Assembly: GCF_001949145.1 (NCBI RefSeq)
Contig: NW_019091560.1
Coordinates: 446,834-473,785, forward strand
Origin: Acanthaster planci
Lineage: Eukaryota > Echinodermata > Asteroidea > Valvatida > Acanthasteridae
Direction of reading: 5' to 3'
DNA length: 26,952 bases
Below are positions 1 through 8,002 of this stretch, one piece after another. Made by a program: the position numbers and the translations under genes. The notes beneath the pieces are model-generated. The model was not told where the DNA came from. It did no database searches and was given only the letters and a program-made list of their open reading frames with translations. Positions within the stretch are counted from its first letter, which is position 1. Each line of letters opens with the position of its first letter.

Positions 1-313
1 AGGCACGGTCAGCTTCACTGAAAGTGGACAGGATCTGGGCCAAAGTGGAGTCCACCTCGGCCTCGATGGTCTTCTTCGTGGCTCTGGTCAGGTGTATTCT
101 CTCACGTAGAAAACGAAGAGAGGCTGTCTCTGCCTTGGTGCGGACCGGAGGTTTGACCCTAAGGTCCTTGGGAATCACTGAGTTCTTGATGCAACGGACA
201 AGGAAGGTCAGGTGGTTGGAGTAGTGGGCAAACTTCATCCTGCAGAGTTCATACCTACGTATGAGCTTAAGGGCAGTGCGCCCATATGTTGAATCAACAG
301 AAGAGATAAACAT
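1..313 (-). pseudogene. Penelope-like element, N-terminal coding fragment (inverted piece)
   Basis: Reading the minus strand leftward from an ATG at 313-311 gives about 104 codons without a stop, running off the window edge. The protein is basic and helical. It includes YGRTALKLIRRYELCRMKF, then NHLTFLVRCIKNSVIPKDLR, then RVKPPVRTK, followed by a charged helix (RFLRERIHLTRATKKTI). The pattern 'NHLxFLxRC...xIPKxLRxKPPV' is what I know from the region upstream of the reverse transcriptase in Penelope-like retroelements. No RT motif falls inside the window, so the rest of the piece would lie beyond position 1. Its 5' end abuts a plus-strand Penelope 3' fragment, suggesting an inverted insertion. 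The start codon is uncertain because the junction between pieces falls around 300-330. Family assignment is from remembered patterns, not a search. Confidence 0.6.
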
Positions 314-314
314 A

Positions 315-660
315 ATCACCGCGGTGGATGACAAATACAGAAAAAGAGACATCAACAGAGACAACGGCATCGACATCCCCGGTTTCTGGCTCCCCACCAT
401 CCGCCAACACAACCACCGGAGCACCGGAGCGCAACGGAGCCATACCGAGGACACGCCCCTTCACGCCCATGAAGTGGAGCGAACGACGCCCGCTGAGGTC
501 ACCTGTACTGCGTCCGCAATACACGGCGGGGGACACGCGGAGGACGCGGTCCGGCGGTATGTAGCAGACCCTACAGCATCTAGACTTCAGTTGCCTGATG
601 AAGGCTAGCAGCACTAGCAGCCGAAACGTCGCTACTAGCAACACGACACCGCGAGTCATC
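315..660 (+). pseudogene. Penelope-like element, C-terminus and 3' end
   Basis: In the plus frame that ends with a TAG at 606-608 there is a KRDINRDNGIDIPGFWLPTI segment (about 346-405). It resembles the end of the GIY-YIG endonuclease domain of Penelope-like elements, where the chain closes with an 'NRDxGxxhPxxWxxTI' motif. A basic, low-complexity tail of about 65 residues follows and ends in LPDEG. The GIY-YIG core itself is absent, so the piece is 5'-truncated at about 300-345. The stop codon lies within a CTGATGA...CGAAAC motif typical of the 3' region of these elements. GC content is clearly higher than in the flanking DNA. The 3' boundary is not visible; I set it near 660, where AT-rich DNA resumes. 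Confidence 0.55.
595..630 (+). other. Hammerhead-ribozyme-like core of Penelope 3' region
   Basis: CTGATGA (595-601) is followed by a hairpin, GCTAG (604-608) pairing with CTAGC (614-618), and then CGAAAC (622-627) and GTC (628-630). This order matches the hammerhead ribozyme core (CUGANGA, stem II, GAAA, NUH cleavage site) known from the terminal repeats of Penelope-like elements. The stem II flanks are imperfect. A15.1-U16.1 and C15.2-G16.2 would sit directly next to each other with no stem III loop. Self-cleavage is therefore doubtful and the motif may be a decayed or minimal form. Confidence 0.35.
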
Positions 661-1739
661 GATTATCTTTTTACTGTATATGTACATAATTATAATACCA
701 AGTCTATGAATATTTAAGAAGATCGGACATTTGCATACAACTGCCACACCCCCATTCCTGCAAGATTCCCAAGACGTTAGTGAGAGTAAGTAAAATCTAG
801 GTGTGCGAGGGCGCTCTTCAACAGAAATAAAACAACTATTTATCACTGACGTCTTGAGCCAAGACTAGTAGTAGCCAAGCGGAGTGTGGTGACTGTGCGC
901 GCGTGCGGTTCGTCGTGTGGTCTTTCTTATAAAAAAGTAATTAGAAAGGAGGCGACAGAACTGTCGTAGCATCGCGTCGTGGTGGCGGGGCGACGGGACA
1001 ACGCGCCGATGCAGTTTTGAAGGCTATTGAACACCATACTTTCTTCATGCGTTGGTTTGATGCTTAACTAAACACATTCCAGCACTTCAAACATATTCCA
1101 GCGTATTAAAGACATGGATATAAGAGGAATCAACATTGATTAAAAGATGATGCACAAAATGCCGGTGATAAAAAGAGATTTAAAACAGCAAGACACAAGT
1201 AATAGAAGTAGGTGTGGCAACTACAAGAGCGCCCTCTTATATTATAAACCGAAGATAACTGGGGAGAATACCCTGTAGAAGGGGGGGGTATGGACTATCC
1301 AAGCACACTCAGAATTTTGAAGCTGATCGGAAATGCTGGAAGCCCGACCCCTTACGGTAGAATTTTCACTCGTTGCTACTGAACATTGATGGCCGAACAA
1401 TCGTTCCTGTTGCTGGCAAAGAAACACTGTACTGAACTACAGCTCATTACCCAGTAAAGCTGTAGTCTCCAAAATGCTACACGATCAAGACATGATCCAG
1501 TAGACAGCTGCAGTGACCAGCAACTACCGCAGATGCAAAGGAGGAGTCTCCACCAGCAAGCAAGCAATCCAGGAGGCAAGTTCGTGCAGCTATATACATA
1601 CCAGACATGTATACCAGTAAACTGAACTCTCTCAACTAAAATGCACTCTAACAAGGTAATGGCACCAAATTGTGTTTCATTGCCAAAGCAGGCAAGCTTC
1701 ATTGTTCATCTAGAAGTTATTAAATAACTTTCGTTTACG
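661..1739. other. No gene recognised
   Basis: No coding pattern is supported on either strand. A GC-richer patch at 880-1015 (CG dinucleotides, GCGCGC) lies beside a TATAAAA-like stretch near 928, but nothing coding follows it. GAGGGCGCTCTT at 807-818 recurs inverted at 1225-1236, with no other similarity between the flanks. Confidence 0.5.
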
Positions 1740-2010
1740 CGTGGTGATTATGAAATATTGTTTGCCAAACGTGCAGCTGCTTGGATTCATGTGAAACAGT
1801 ACAAACAGGTGCTTGCTCATCAGTCCGAAACAAAGATACTGAGGCGAAAGATCCAGGGCTAGACGGACAAATCAGCATCAGACTTCACCCACTCTTAGTG
1901 TAGGAGAGACTGTCACTCACGCATCGGCCTGATCAGCCACTCAAGACGCTGCTATAAGGAACCTCCACTCACAGCTCAACCCCATAGTCTCTCGAGCCTT
2001 CGATTCCATT
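1740..2010 (+). pseudogene. LINE 3'-end remnant with C-terminal Cys/His knuckle
   Basis: One plus frame (codons in phase with 1899) reads a basic helix, FAKRAAAWIHVKQYKQ, then ETKILRRKIQG. After a stop at 1860-1862 it reads SASDFTHS, then a second stop at 1896-1898, then CRRDCHSRIGLISHSRRC (1899-1952). The last segment matches the C-terminal knuckle of endonuclease-type non-LTR retrotransposons, where a 'CxRxCxSRIGLxSHxRxC' pattern follows the reverse transcriptase and probably binds nucleic acid. The two stops mark a dead copy. No reverse transcriptase motif is readable upstream, so this is a heavily 5'-truncated insertion, the usual outcome of target-primed reverse transcription. It could belong to the same broad family as the LINE at 17-19 kb, which lacks this end. 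Confidence 0.55.
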
Positions 2011-2275
2011 CCATTCAAGTTATACGCATGTCAAAAATTGCCGGCAAACACGTACAAGAACCAAAGTCTAGAGATGTGCCGACATGACAAGCTGTAACAG
2101 AAAAGTGTTTATATTGCCGGATATTGTACATTAGATTTGTCATGGGAATGTCATGGCAACTAGTTTTGTGTTCAAATAATTGATAACATTGGTGCTCCAG
2201 GAAGAATCGAATGCATGACAAGAAAACGCTTGATTTTCGTCGGTCTGTAAAGTCGTACTTTAAGAGGCTGCTTAT
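2011..2275. other. No gene recognised
   Basis: AT-rich sequence between the LINE remnant and the MITE. The open frames are short and have no recognisable motif. Confidence 0.5.
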
Positions 2276-2395
2276 CCACTCTAAAAACTCCCGGGTCAGA
2301 TTGACCCAGAGTTGGGTCTAGGCTCATTCGGCATGACCTTTATGTCACGCCGGCACCCAATTCTGGGTCAATCTGACCCGGGAGATTTTACAGTG
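2276..2395. mobile_element. 120-bp MITE with about 41-bp terminal inverted repeats
   Basis: The left arm begins CACTCTAAAAACTCCCGGGT at 2277. The right arm, read on the minus strand from 2395, begins CACTGTAAAATCTCCCGGGT. The arms then share CAGATTGACCCAGA(G/A)TTGGGT, so about 38 of 41 positions match. The loop is under 40 bp and non-coding. The trinucleotide TAT flanks both sides (2273-2275 and 2396-2398) and would fit a 3-bp target-site duplication if the element starts at 2276. CAC/GTG ends and a 3-bp duplication recall CACTA-type DNA transposons, but the short arms do not prove the superfamily. Confidence 0.7.
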
Positions 2396-2398
2396 TAT

Positions 2399-3252
2399 GG
2401 CCCAGATAGGTTTTTGGGAGAAGTCGCCCAGATTTCTAAACGCATTTGTTTTGAATACTCTCTTTATAAACAGTCTCTTTACTAGGAAACCATTTTGTTC
2501 AATGATACTTTTGCACGTATTACTGTTACCGCTCGTCCGTATATGGGCCCCAGGGTGGAGATGCAAACCAAATTACAAATTATTTTCTTTTACGCAGTAA
2601 CATAAGAGATGAAACACACTATTCGCAATTAGAGCATAAAAGTAGCATAGGCCCTAAAGTTATGTGCATCCCAATAACCATATTCTAAGCATGACCGTAT
2701 TGCACAACAAAAACTTTTTGTGAATGTCGATCCGGAAGGCGAATTCATCAAAACTGGGCAATGCGGTTCAAATACTAAACTGGTTCATATTTCGTTAATT
2801 GTTCAATGTGAATTAATTAGCCAGGATAGTGATGATCGGCTGACAATCACGATGGTTGCGTAGTATCGTCTTTAGCAGGGCAGACATCACGTATGTTTCA
2901 CCCTTATTCGACGAGTGGAAATCAATGACTGCGGTTACTTGACCTAACCCTCGTGAACCATACGGAATTGTCCTTAGCAACTTGCCAATCCTCGGTTGAG
3001 ACTTCTCATTTTAATGACTTCATTGCAAATTAACAAACGATCATATTGAAACTCTTTGTTAATAAACCGAATACAAAATCACAGAATAGCGAAAAGAAAT
3101 GCCGCATAAATATAAAATTTAGCCTCAAAGCGGTTGCTAAGACGATAAATTGTTTCCATTTTCAATCGATCTCTTGGGTTTTTTTTTCACAAAATTTCTA
3201 AATTTTAGAAGTTTTCCCAAAACAGTGAGACACTGCATACGACAGGCTATAA
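2399..3252. other. No gene recognised
   Basis: AT-rich DNA. A T-rich run and a small hairpin (TTCTAAA/TTTAGAA) lie near 3180-3210. No coding signal is visible on either strand. Confidence 0.5.
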
Positions 3253-4312
3253 TCTCAACTACATAATACAGTCAGTTTTTTTGACGAGGAACCTACAGAA
3301 TTTCTCGACTCAGCTGATTCACAAAACACTGAAAAGAGCGTGAAATGCTGCTTGAACATTTTCTCCAGTTATTGCAGTGACAGAGGAACAACGTAGCTCT
3401 CGGTGACGGAAGTACGTCAGGTTGACAGTAATTACAACAGTAAAAAAAATCAATGCAGTCTATCAGGTATGGTTTACAGAAGCATTTCAAAGACAGAGAA
3501 AGCAACCCAGTTGACATTGTGAAGGATCAAGCCTTTGGCCGTTCGAATAGGTGCTTCAAAGCAGTACTCGTTCACTTGAAAAAAAATTGGAGAGGGCTAT
3601 GTGGAACATAAAAATCCCATTACTCCAGAGGACATGGACAAAATAAATGCTTCATCTGTAACGAATATCGCCACACCAGCTGGTCTTCAGAACAAGGCAT
3701 TCATAGACATTATGATTTATTCTGCAGCCGAGGCAGAGAAAACGTAAGAGACAAGAACAACACGAACTTACACATATGACTCCAACGGGCACATCACAAA
3801 ACGTGATCACCTGACGAAAAATGACGACAAAAGCCGAGCAGGTCTTAAGTACGAAGTGCCCGGGAACCCCGCTGTCCTGTGAATACCTTTCTCCTGTGCA
3901 CACAGAAGCTGCATCTCAACTGTGAATCTCTTTGGTAAAGAACGAAAGACAACTCTTGCACCAGCTAAGACACATGGTATTGTAATGCACCACTTGGAAA
4001 AAAACAATCTGTCCAACAAACTGAAGGTTATTTCCATGAAAGCAAAATGTGGCAAGGTGTATACTAACCATTGCTTCAGAGCTACAAGCGTCACAATTAT
4101 TGACAATGCTGGGTTCGAATCCAGGGACATCATGACTGTTTCTGGCCATCATCAGAAACAAGCATCAAGAATTACAGCCACAATGAGAGCAAGAAACGTA
4201 ATATGAGTGCTGTTTTAGCTGCTGCTTTGAACTCTGAACAGTCTGTCGCTGAATCGTCATCATCTCATACGGACCCCAGAGCACAGCCAAACACAGGGTA
4301 ATTTTCCCCATT
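3253..4312 (+). pseudogene. Crypton-type tyrosine recombinase (DUF3504/KIAA1958-like), frameshifted
   Basis: Consecutive plus-strand segments in shifting frames read as one protein of about 345 residues, close to the usual length of this recombinase core. Segments in order: FDEEPTEFLDSADSQNTEKS (3280-3339) and on to a stop at 3394; DIVKDQAFGRSNRCFKAV (from 3513); GEGYVEHKNPITPEDMDKIN, then TPAGLQNKAFIDIM, to a stop at 3745; HLTKNDD and YEVPGNPAV (to about 3883); VNLFGKERK (from about 3920); KVYTNHCFRATSVTIIDNAG (to about 4112); SRDIMTVSGHH (to 4152). After a shift the chain resumes with ETSIKNYSHNESKKRNMS and ends at 4312. The HxxR box (NHCFR), the GH box and the C-terminal Tyr (codon 4173-4175) are the expected strand-exchange residues. 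Related domains occur in Cryptons and in domesticated ZMYM/KIAA1958 proteins. At least four frame breaks make it inactive. Confidence 0.75.
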
Positions 4313-4841
4313 GTTGACAAAATTTTAAGAATCTCTTATTTTTTTAGACATGGCTAATTCACCAGTTCACTCAGGCAATTTTAATACCTCATCACCAGTG
4401 TCTACAAATGTCAACATTGATGCTAATGCGAGATCCAATCCCACTTTCCTTTTCCATGGATGCATAATCAATTTCTACAACTAAGAGTCCTGTTATTTTC
4501 AGTCATTTAAGTCATTTATGAAAAACCGAAGAGTTGAGTCTTTAATATTTTATTAAGTTGAACAGATAGAAAATTTGAAGGCCTGAACATTTAGTTTAAT
4601 CTTCCAGCTGTTGTATATTTCCTACAATTTTTCTTGAACTCTGTTTGCTGAAACTTCTTTCCGAAGTATTAATGAGATACTGGTACTTTACAGGGATTGT
4701 ACAACAGTGGTTAATGAATATATTCAAACGTTGCTGTTCCGCTTGGAATTCTGGAATTAGATTTGATGAATGTAAATTCCAGTTTGGTGTTTTGTTATTG
4801 ATTTTTAGCTGTGCAGAATCTGTGGGGAGGCGTTATAAAAC
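4313..4841. other. No gene recognised
   Basis: AT-rich DNA immediately downstream of the Crypton remnant. It may hold that element's 3' non-coding part, but no terminal structure is visible. Confidence 0.5.
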
Positions 4842-4995
4842 AAATACTGACTGCTTTATCTCGCGGTATAGTAAAACTAGCCTCCCGATGTGATCCATGG
4901 AGCATTCTATTTTCCCGAGGCAAAGGGAGAATAGAATGCTCCACGAATCACCTCGGGAGGCTACTTTTACTCTACCACCCGAAGCAGTCAATTTG
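4842..4995. mobile_element. Snapback (foldback) MITE, copy 1
   Basis: A nearly complete palindrome of about 150 bp. The left arm reads CTGACTGCTT, then GTAAAACTAGCCTCCCGATG, then GATCCATGGAGCATTCTATT; the centre is GAGGCAAA (about 4917-4924). The right arm on the minus strand reads TTGACTGCTTCGGG, GTAAAAGTAGCCTCCCGAGG, then GATTCGTGGAGCATTCTATT. The inner 36 bp match at about 32 positions. There is no coding capacity; the short open frame through it is an artefact. The same terminal and central blocks recur at 15513-15920, which shows a dispersed repeat family. No clear target-site duplication could be read. Confidence 0.75.
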
Positions 4996-5376
4996 ACCAG
5001 AGGTGACACGGGGCGCGTAAAATTGTCCCTTAACGCACGACCAACTTGGAATTTCGCAGACGCCTACTGATACGCGTTATCGTAAGCTTGTGCTCCCCAC
5101 ATGGCAGCGTAATCCAGTTCGCTCGTCACCAAGGTGGACGCGCCACGATTTACAGGCGCCCATTGGACAATCGCTGAGGTTGCGCGTTAACTACCGGTTC
5201 CATGGCTCCACGGCGATCAATGCACGTCATCCCTTGTGCGGTGCATGTGCAGTGGGCGTGGTTTAACTAAAGTGAAATCACACTTAATTTAAGAACCAGA
5301 TAGGACATCATGTCGCCCTGTTTTTGGCAAACTTGGCGTAGCGTAAAAGAATGGGCCTGACACCTCTAGCTTTACT
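4996..5376. other. GC-richer, CG-containing stretch without a recognised gene
   Basis: This stretch is richer in GC and CG dinucleotides than its surroundings and includes a reverse CCAAT box (ATTGG at about 5161). It lies just upstream of the weak first-exon candidate at 5558, so a promoter is conceivable but unproven. Confidence 0.25.
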
Positions 5377-5557
5377 ATGATCTCTATGGTGACAACATTA
5401 GGCCTTAAATTCAGAAGGGCGCCACCTTGCTGCTGGACAGGGCCAGGACGGTTCAGTCACCATGCAAAGTTCACTAGGCCTACTGATACTTCGAAGCAGG
5501 ACGGCTTCAACTGTTTAGTCGATGCACCCGTCTTACCCGACCTGGGCCCCACCGAAC

Positions 5558-5606
5558 ATGGAAAAAACCAGAAAGGCAGTGGGGAGATTTTCCGAGGGAG
5601 TCCGAG
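5558..5606 (+). other. Weak candidate first coding exon with splice donor
   Basis: An ATG at 5558-5560 (context CCGAAC) opens MEKTRKAVGRFSEGVR. It runs to GAG|GTAAAT at 5604-5612, a good match to the eukaryotic 5' splice site. An overlapping frame is open from 5377 to 5610. The GC-richer DNA upstream would suit a promoter and 5' UTR. I do not recognise the peptide, and no matching acceptor exon is seen in the following AT-rich DNA. Chance occurrence is quite possible. Confidence 0.15.
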
Positions 5607-5639
5607 GTAAATCTTTTTCTTGTCTGCTTGTAAATTATT

Positions 5640-6721
5640 GCAAGAGTGTTAATGAATGCTGTCGATGTCGATTGTTCTTAAGCCCCTAGGACCAGGGAGA
5701 AAAAAGCCCGGGCTATCATCAGTGAGTACAACTTAAACGAACTTTGATAATGTTTAACATGGCTGTGCTTGTCTGTAAGCACTGGTTGGAACAGGTGACT
5801 ATGACGTCTCAGCTTTTGAGTCATTTCCTTCTTTGAATCAAAGTTCTCTCTCGCGGAGTGCTTGCTGTTGCGCTTAGGGCAGAAAGAAAAATATATAAGC
5901 AGGGAATGTTTTGCCTTAACTTTAATGCTGCTGTTTACTAACAGAGGAATCTGTGGCTTTAGGACGTGAACAGCTGCTTGCCGTGTTTTGCAGAATGATT
6001 CATATCTAGCTTTAACAAATGTCTCCGTGACTTAAGTGTTCACTGTGAATAAAGGAAATCACCGTTTTGACAGAGGAGATTCTTTGTGTCACAGATGATC
6101 CTCGAGCTATCTAATATCTTTTCAGACAGGAGGTTTTTCATCAAGAGTTTAGACCAGTTTATCTAATTACAACTTGCTGTTTGGGATATCTGAATAGGAA
6201 GGCTGTTATCTTCGTTGCTATAATATATTGGGAAAATGAAAGGGTCTATGAAGACCTCTATGGACAAGCAATTAATTGTTTAAAATGTTCAGTAGTATGT
6301 CAGTAGCAAGATAGGAGATGTAAAAATGGACAAAATTCCATTTTGTTTTGGTCAATTTTACTGACCCCTATAATGAATGTTGTTTTTTTAATGGCGCTTT
6401 CAGCCACCGAGGCCTATTTGCGCCAATAACTATACGTTTATTCATAATCTTTATAAATCACCATCACATTACGTTACGGAAGTTAGGAAGAAACACCAAT
6501 TTTAAAGGCAGGCGGGAAATTAGGAGTACCTTGGAGAAAACCTGTGAGAGGGAGTATGGACTGGAAACCAAATGCACTTAAAAGCCTGGGCCTAGCCGGG
6601 ACTTGTCCACGTATACGATGCCAGCTCCATGTAACAGCATGGGCCACAGTACGACCACCGTGTGGGCAATTATACACGAGTGTAATTGAATGGAACAGCC
6701 GAGCTGATTTGGAAGCATTTT
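5640..6721. other. No gene recognised
   Basis: AT-rich sequence with short unrelated open frames and a small palindrome (AGCCCGGGCT near 5706). Nothing coding could be supported. Confidence 0.5.
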
Positions 6722-7050
6722 TTACCCCTTGTCGTTCGCGATAAATGAAACCTTCTCTTCTTCTTGTTTATGGGCGTTCTTTGATTTCCCAAAGATCGTG
6801 GGCGTGGAGTCTGAATTCGGTTATCGTTTAAATTAATCCCAAACAAGTCGTACATGTTTGGAAGAAAAAATATAAACTGTGGCTTGAAATGCGCGCTGCA
6901 CAGTTTGGAATTCGTTGTCAGTCCTGGCCATTTGGCTCTGGTTAGCTTGACTTTTGATGTCCAAAGTCTACATTTCGCTTCGGTTGGACAGTTATGCGGG
7001 AAGGTTATACAATAGATGTTGCCACACGTCTGCATGATCTCGAAACTCAC
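6722..7050 (-). pseudogene. THAP zinc-finger domain remnant
   Basis: The minus frame from 7050 reads CGNIYCITFPHNC, then RLWTSKVKLTRAKWPGL and TNSKLCSAHFKPQ. Cysteine/histidine spacing is C-x4-C-x36-C-x2-H, inside the THAP consensus (C-x2-4-C-x35-50-C-x2-H). The conserved FP, W and P residues and the CSxHF end are present. Next come MYDLFGIN and, after one frameshift near 6800, TPTIFGKSKNAHKQEEEK, ending at a TAA (6724-6722). The frameshifted part supplies the AVPTIF-like box that closes THAP domains. THAP domains bind DNA and occur both in animal transcription factors and in P-element-type transposases. The frameshift and the compressed spacing between the first cysteines and FP suggest a decayed copy. 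An exon of a host gene with a sequence error is the alternative. No transposase core is recognised next to it. Confidence 0.6.
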
Positions 7051-7792
7051 CCAAACATTGGACTGAATTTTCCGAGCTCGACCTTAGACCAGCATTGACG
7101 CGCGAGCGGCGCGTGACGATGTCTTCTCAAATATACGTCACAGATATGTACATTTTCTATGTTAATGGGAGGAGTCGTTTCGCCAATTTTTTGATACCCC
7201 TCCCCGTTTATTTATCAAAATTTTCAACTGAAAGTAATAAAATTCACTTTCTATGGGCCCTTTCAGATGTTATGTTCAACTTTGTGTATATATATGGCTT
7301 AACCCCAACTGAAGTTTTGGTTGTTATTCTTAGAATGGACAGAATTGATACTTCGCTTTACCTATGATCATTCTGACGACGTGGGTCATTCTTCTCAGTC
7401 AGTAAATTACAGACTTCCGCCCTCTCGCGTCCTACTGAAATTCCGCACCTGGAATTACCTTCTAATCTTAAGTGCGGAAGCAAGATATACCCGGTATTTT
7501 GCTGATAACGAGAGTGACATTAACACTTGAGCCTACGAATTAGGGCAGTTTTTCTTGTGTCGTAGCTCTTGGGTAACAACCAGTTCGTCATATAACATCC
7601 AAAAAGTATTGGCTTGGGGAGGGGCCTATTATATTCACTATTGTCATTTTTTTTAAAATTAAATGACAAGAATACTTTGTGCGTGTAACGTTCAAGAATA
7701 CCGTACAGAGGATTCTCAAGTCATCTCTCCACGTTTTAACAAAACGGAACTGTGAGCCGATTTTTGCTGCATGTGAATTTGAGGACAAGAAA
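7051..7792. other. No gene recognised; small hairpin at 7641-7669
   Basis: AT-rich apart from a CG-containing patch at 7070-7125. TTGTCATTT at 7641-7649 pairs with AAATGACAA at 7661-7669. No coding pattern was found. Confidence 0.5.
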
Positions 7793-8002
7793 TTAAATGA
7801 TATTATTGCATATGTGTATGCGCGACAGTACTTTTCTTCTGTCCTCAGGGAATCGCATGTTTCTCCATTCCATTACTAAGTCTTCTTCCTTTTGTCGCTC
7901 TCTTATTTTTTGCTGGATAATGTCCGCCAATTCGTCACTAACTAGGTTATACCCAGCTGCCAAATAGGCAGGCTTGTCCCTTAATAGCTCATTACCCCTC
8001 AT
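7793..8002 (-). other. Unrecognised open frame with protein-like composition
   Basis: A minus-strand frame of 69 codons from an ATG at 8002 has a charged, amphipathic composition: DELADIIQQKIRERQKEED, then LVMEWRNMRFPEDRRKV. It looks more protein-like than its neighbours. A GT (AAA|GTACTG) follows the RRK codons and could be a weak splice donor, but no convincing acceptor precedes the frame. It lies on the same strand as, and about 0.75 kb upstream of, the THAP remnant; a link between them is speculative. Confidence 0.2.

Noticed and set aside
294-659. 121-codon minus-strand open frame as a gene.
   Set aside because: It overlaps the plus-strand Penelope C-terminal trace and shows no motif; a GC-rich shadow frame is more likely.
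807-1236. 12-bp inverted match GAGGGCGCTCTT (807-818) and AAGAGCGCCCTC (1225-1236) as transposon ends.
   Set aside because: Similarity stops at the 12 bp and no target duplication or internal structure supports an element.
1376-1702. 108-codon Cys/Trp/Leu-rich minus-strand frame as a membrane or secreted protein.
   Set aside because: No family pattern, signal or splice evidence; the hydrophobic bias fits a chance frame.
4110-4127. GGGTTCGAATCCAGGG resembles an RNA polymerase III B box (tRNA T-loop).
   Set aside because: It lies inside the conserved Crypton reading trace (NAGFESRD) and no A box or cloverleaf can be built around it.
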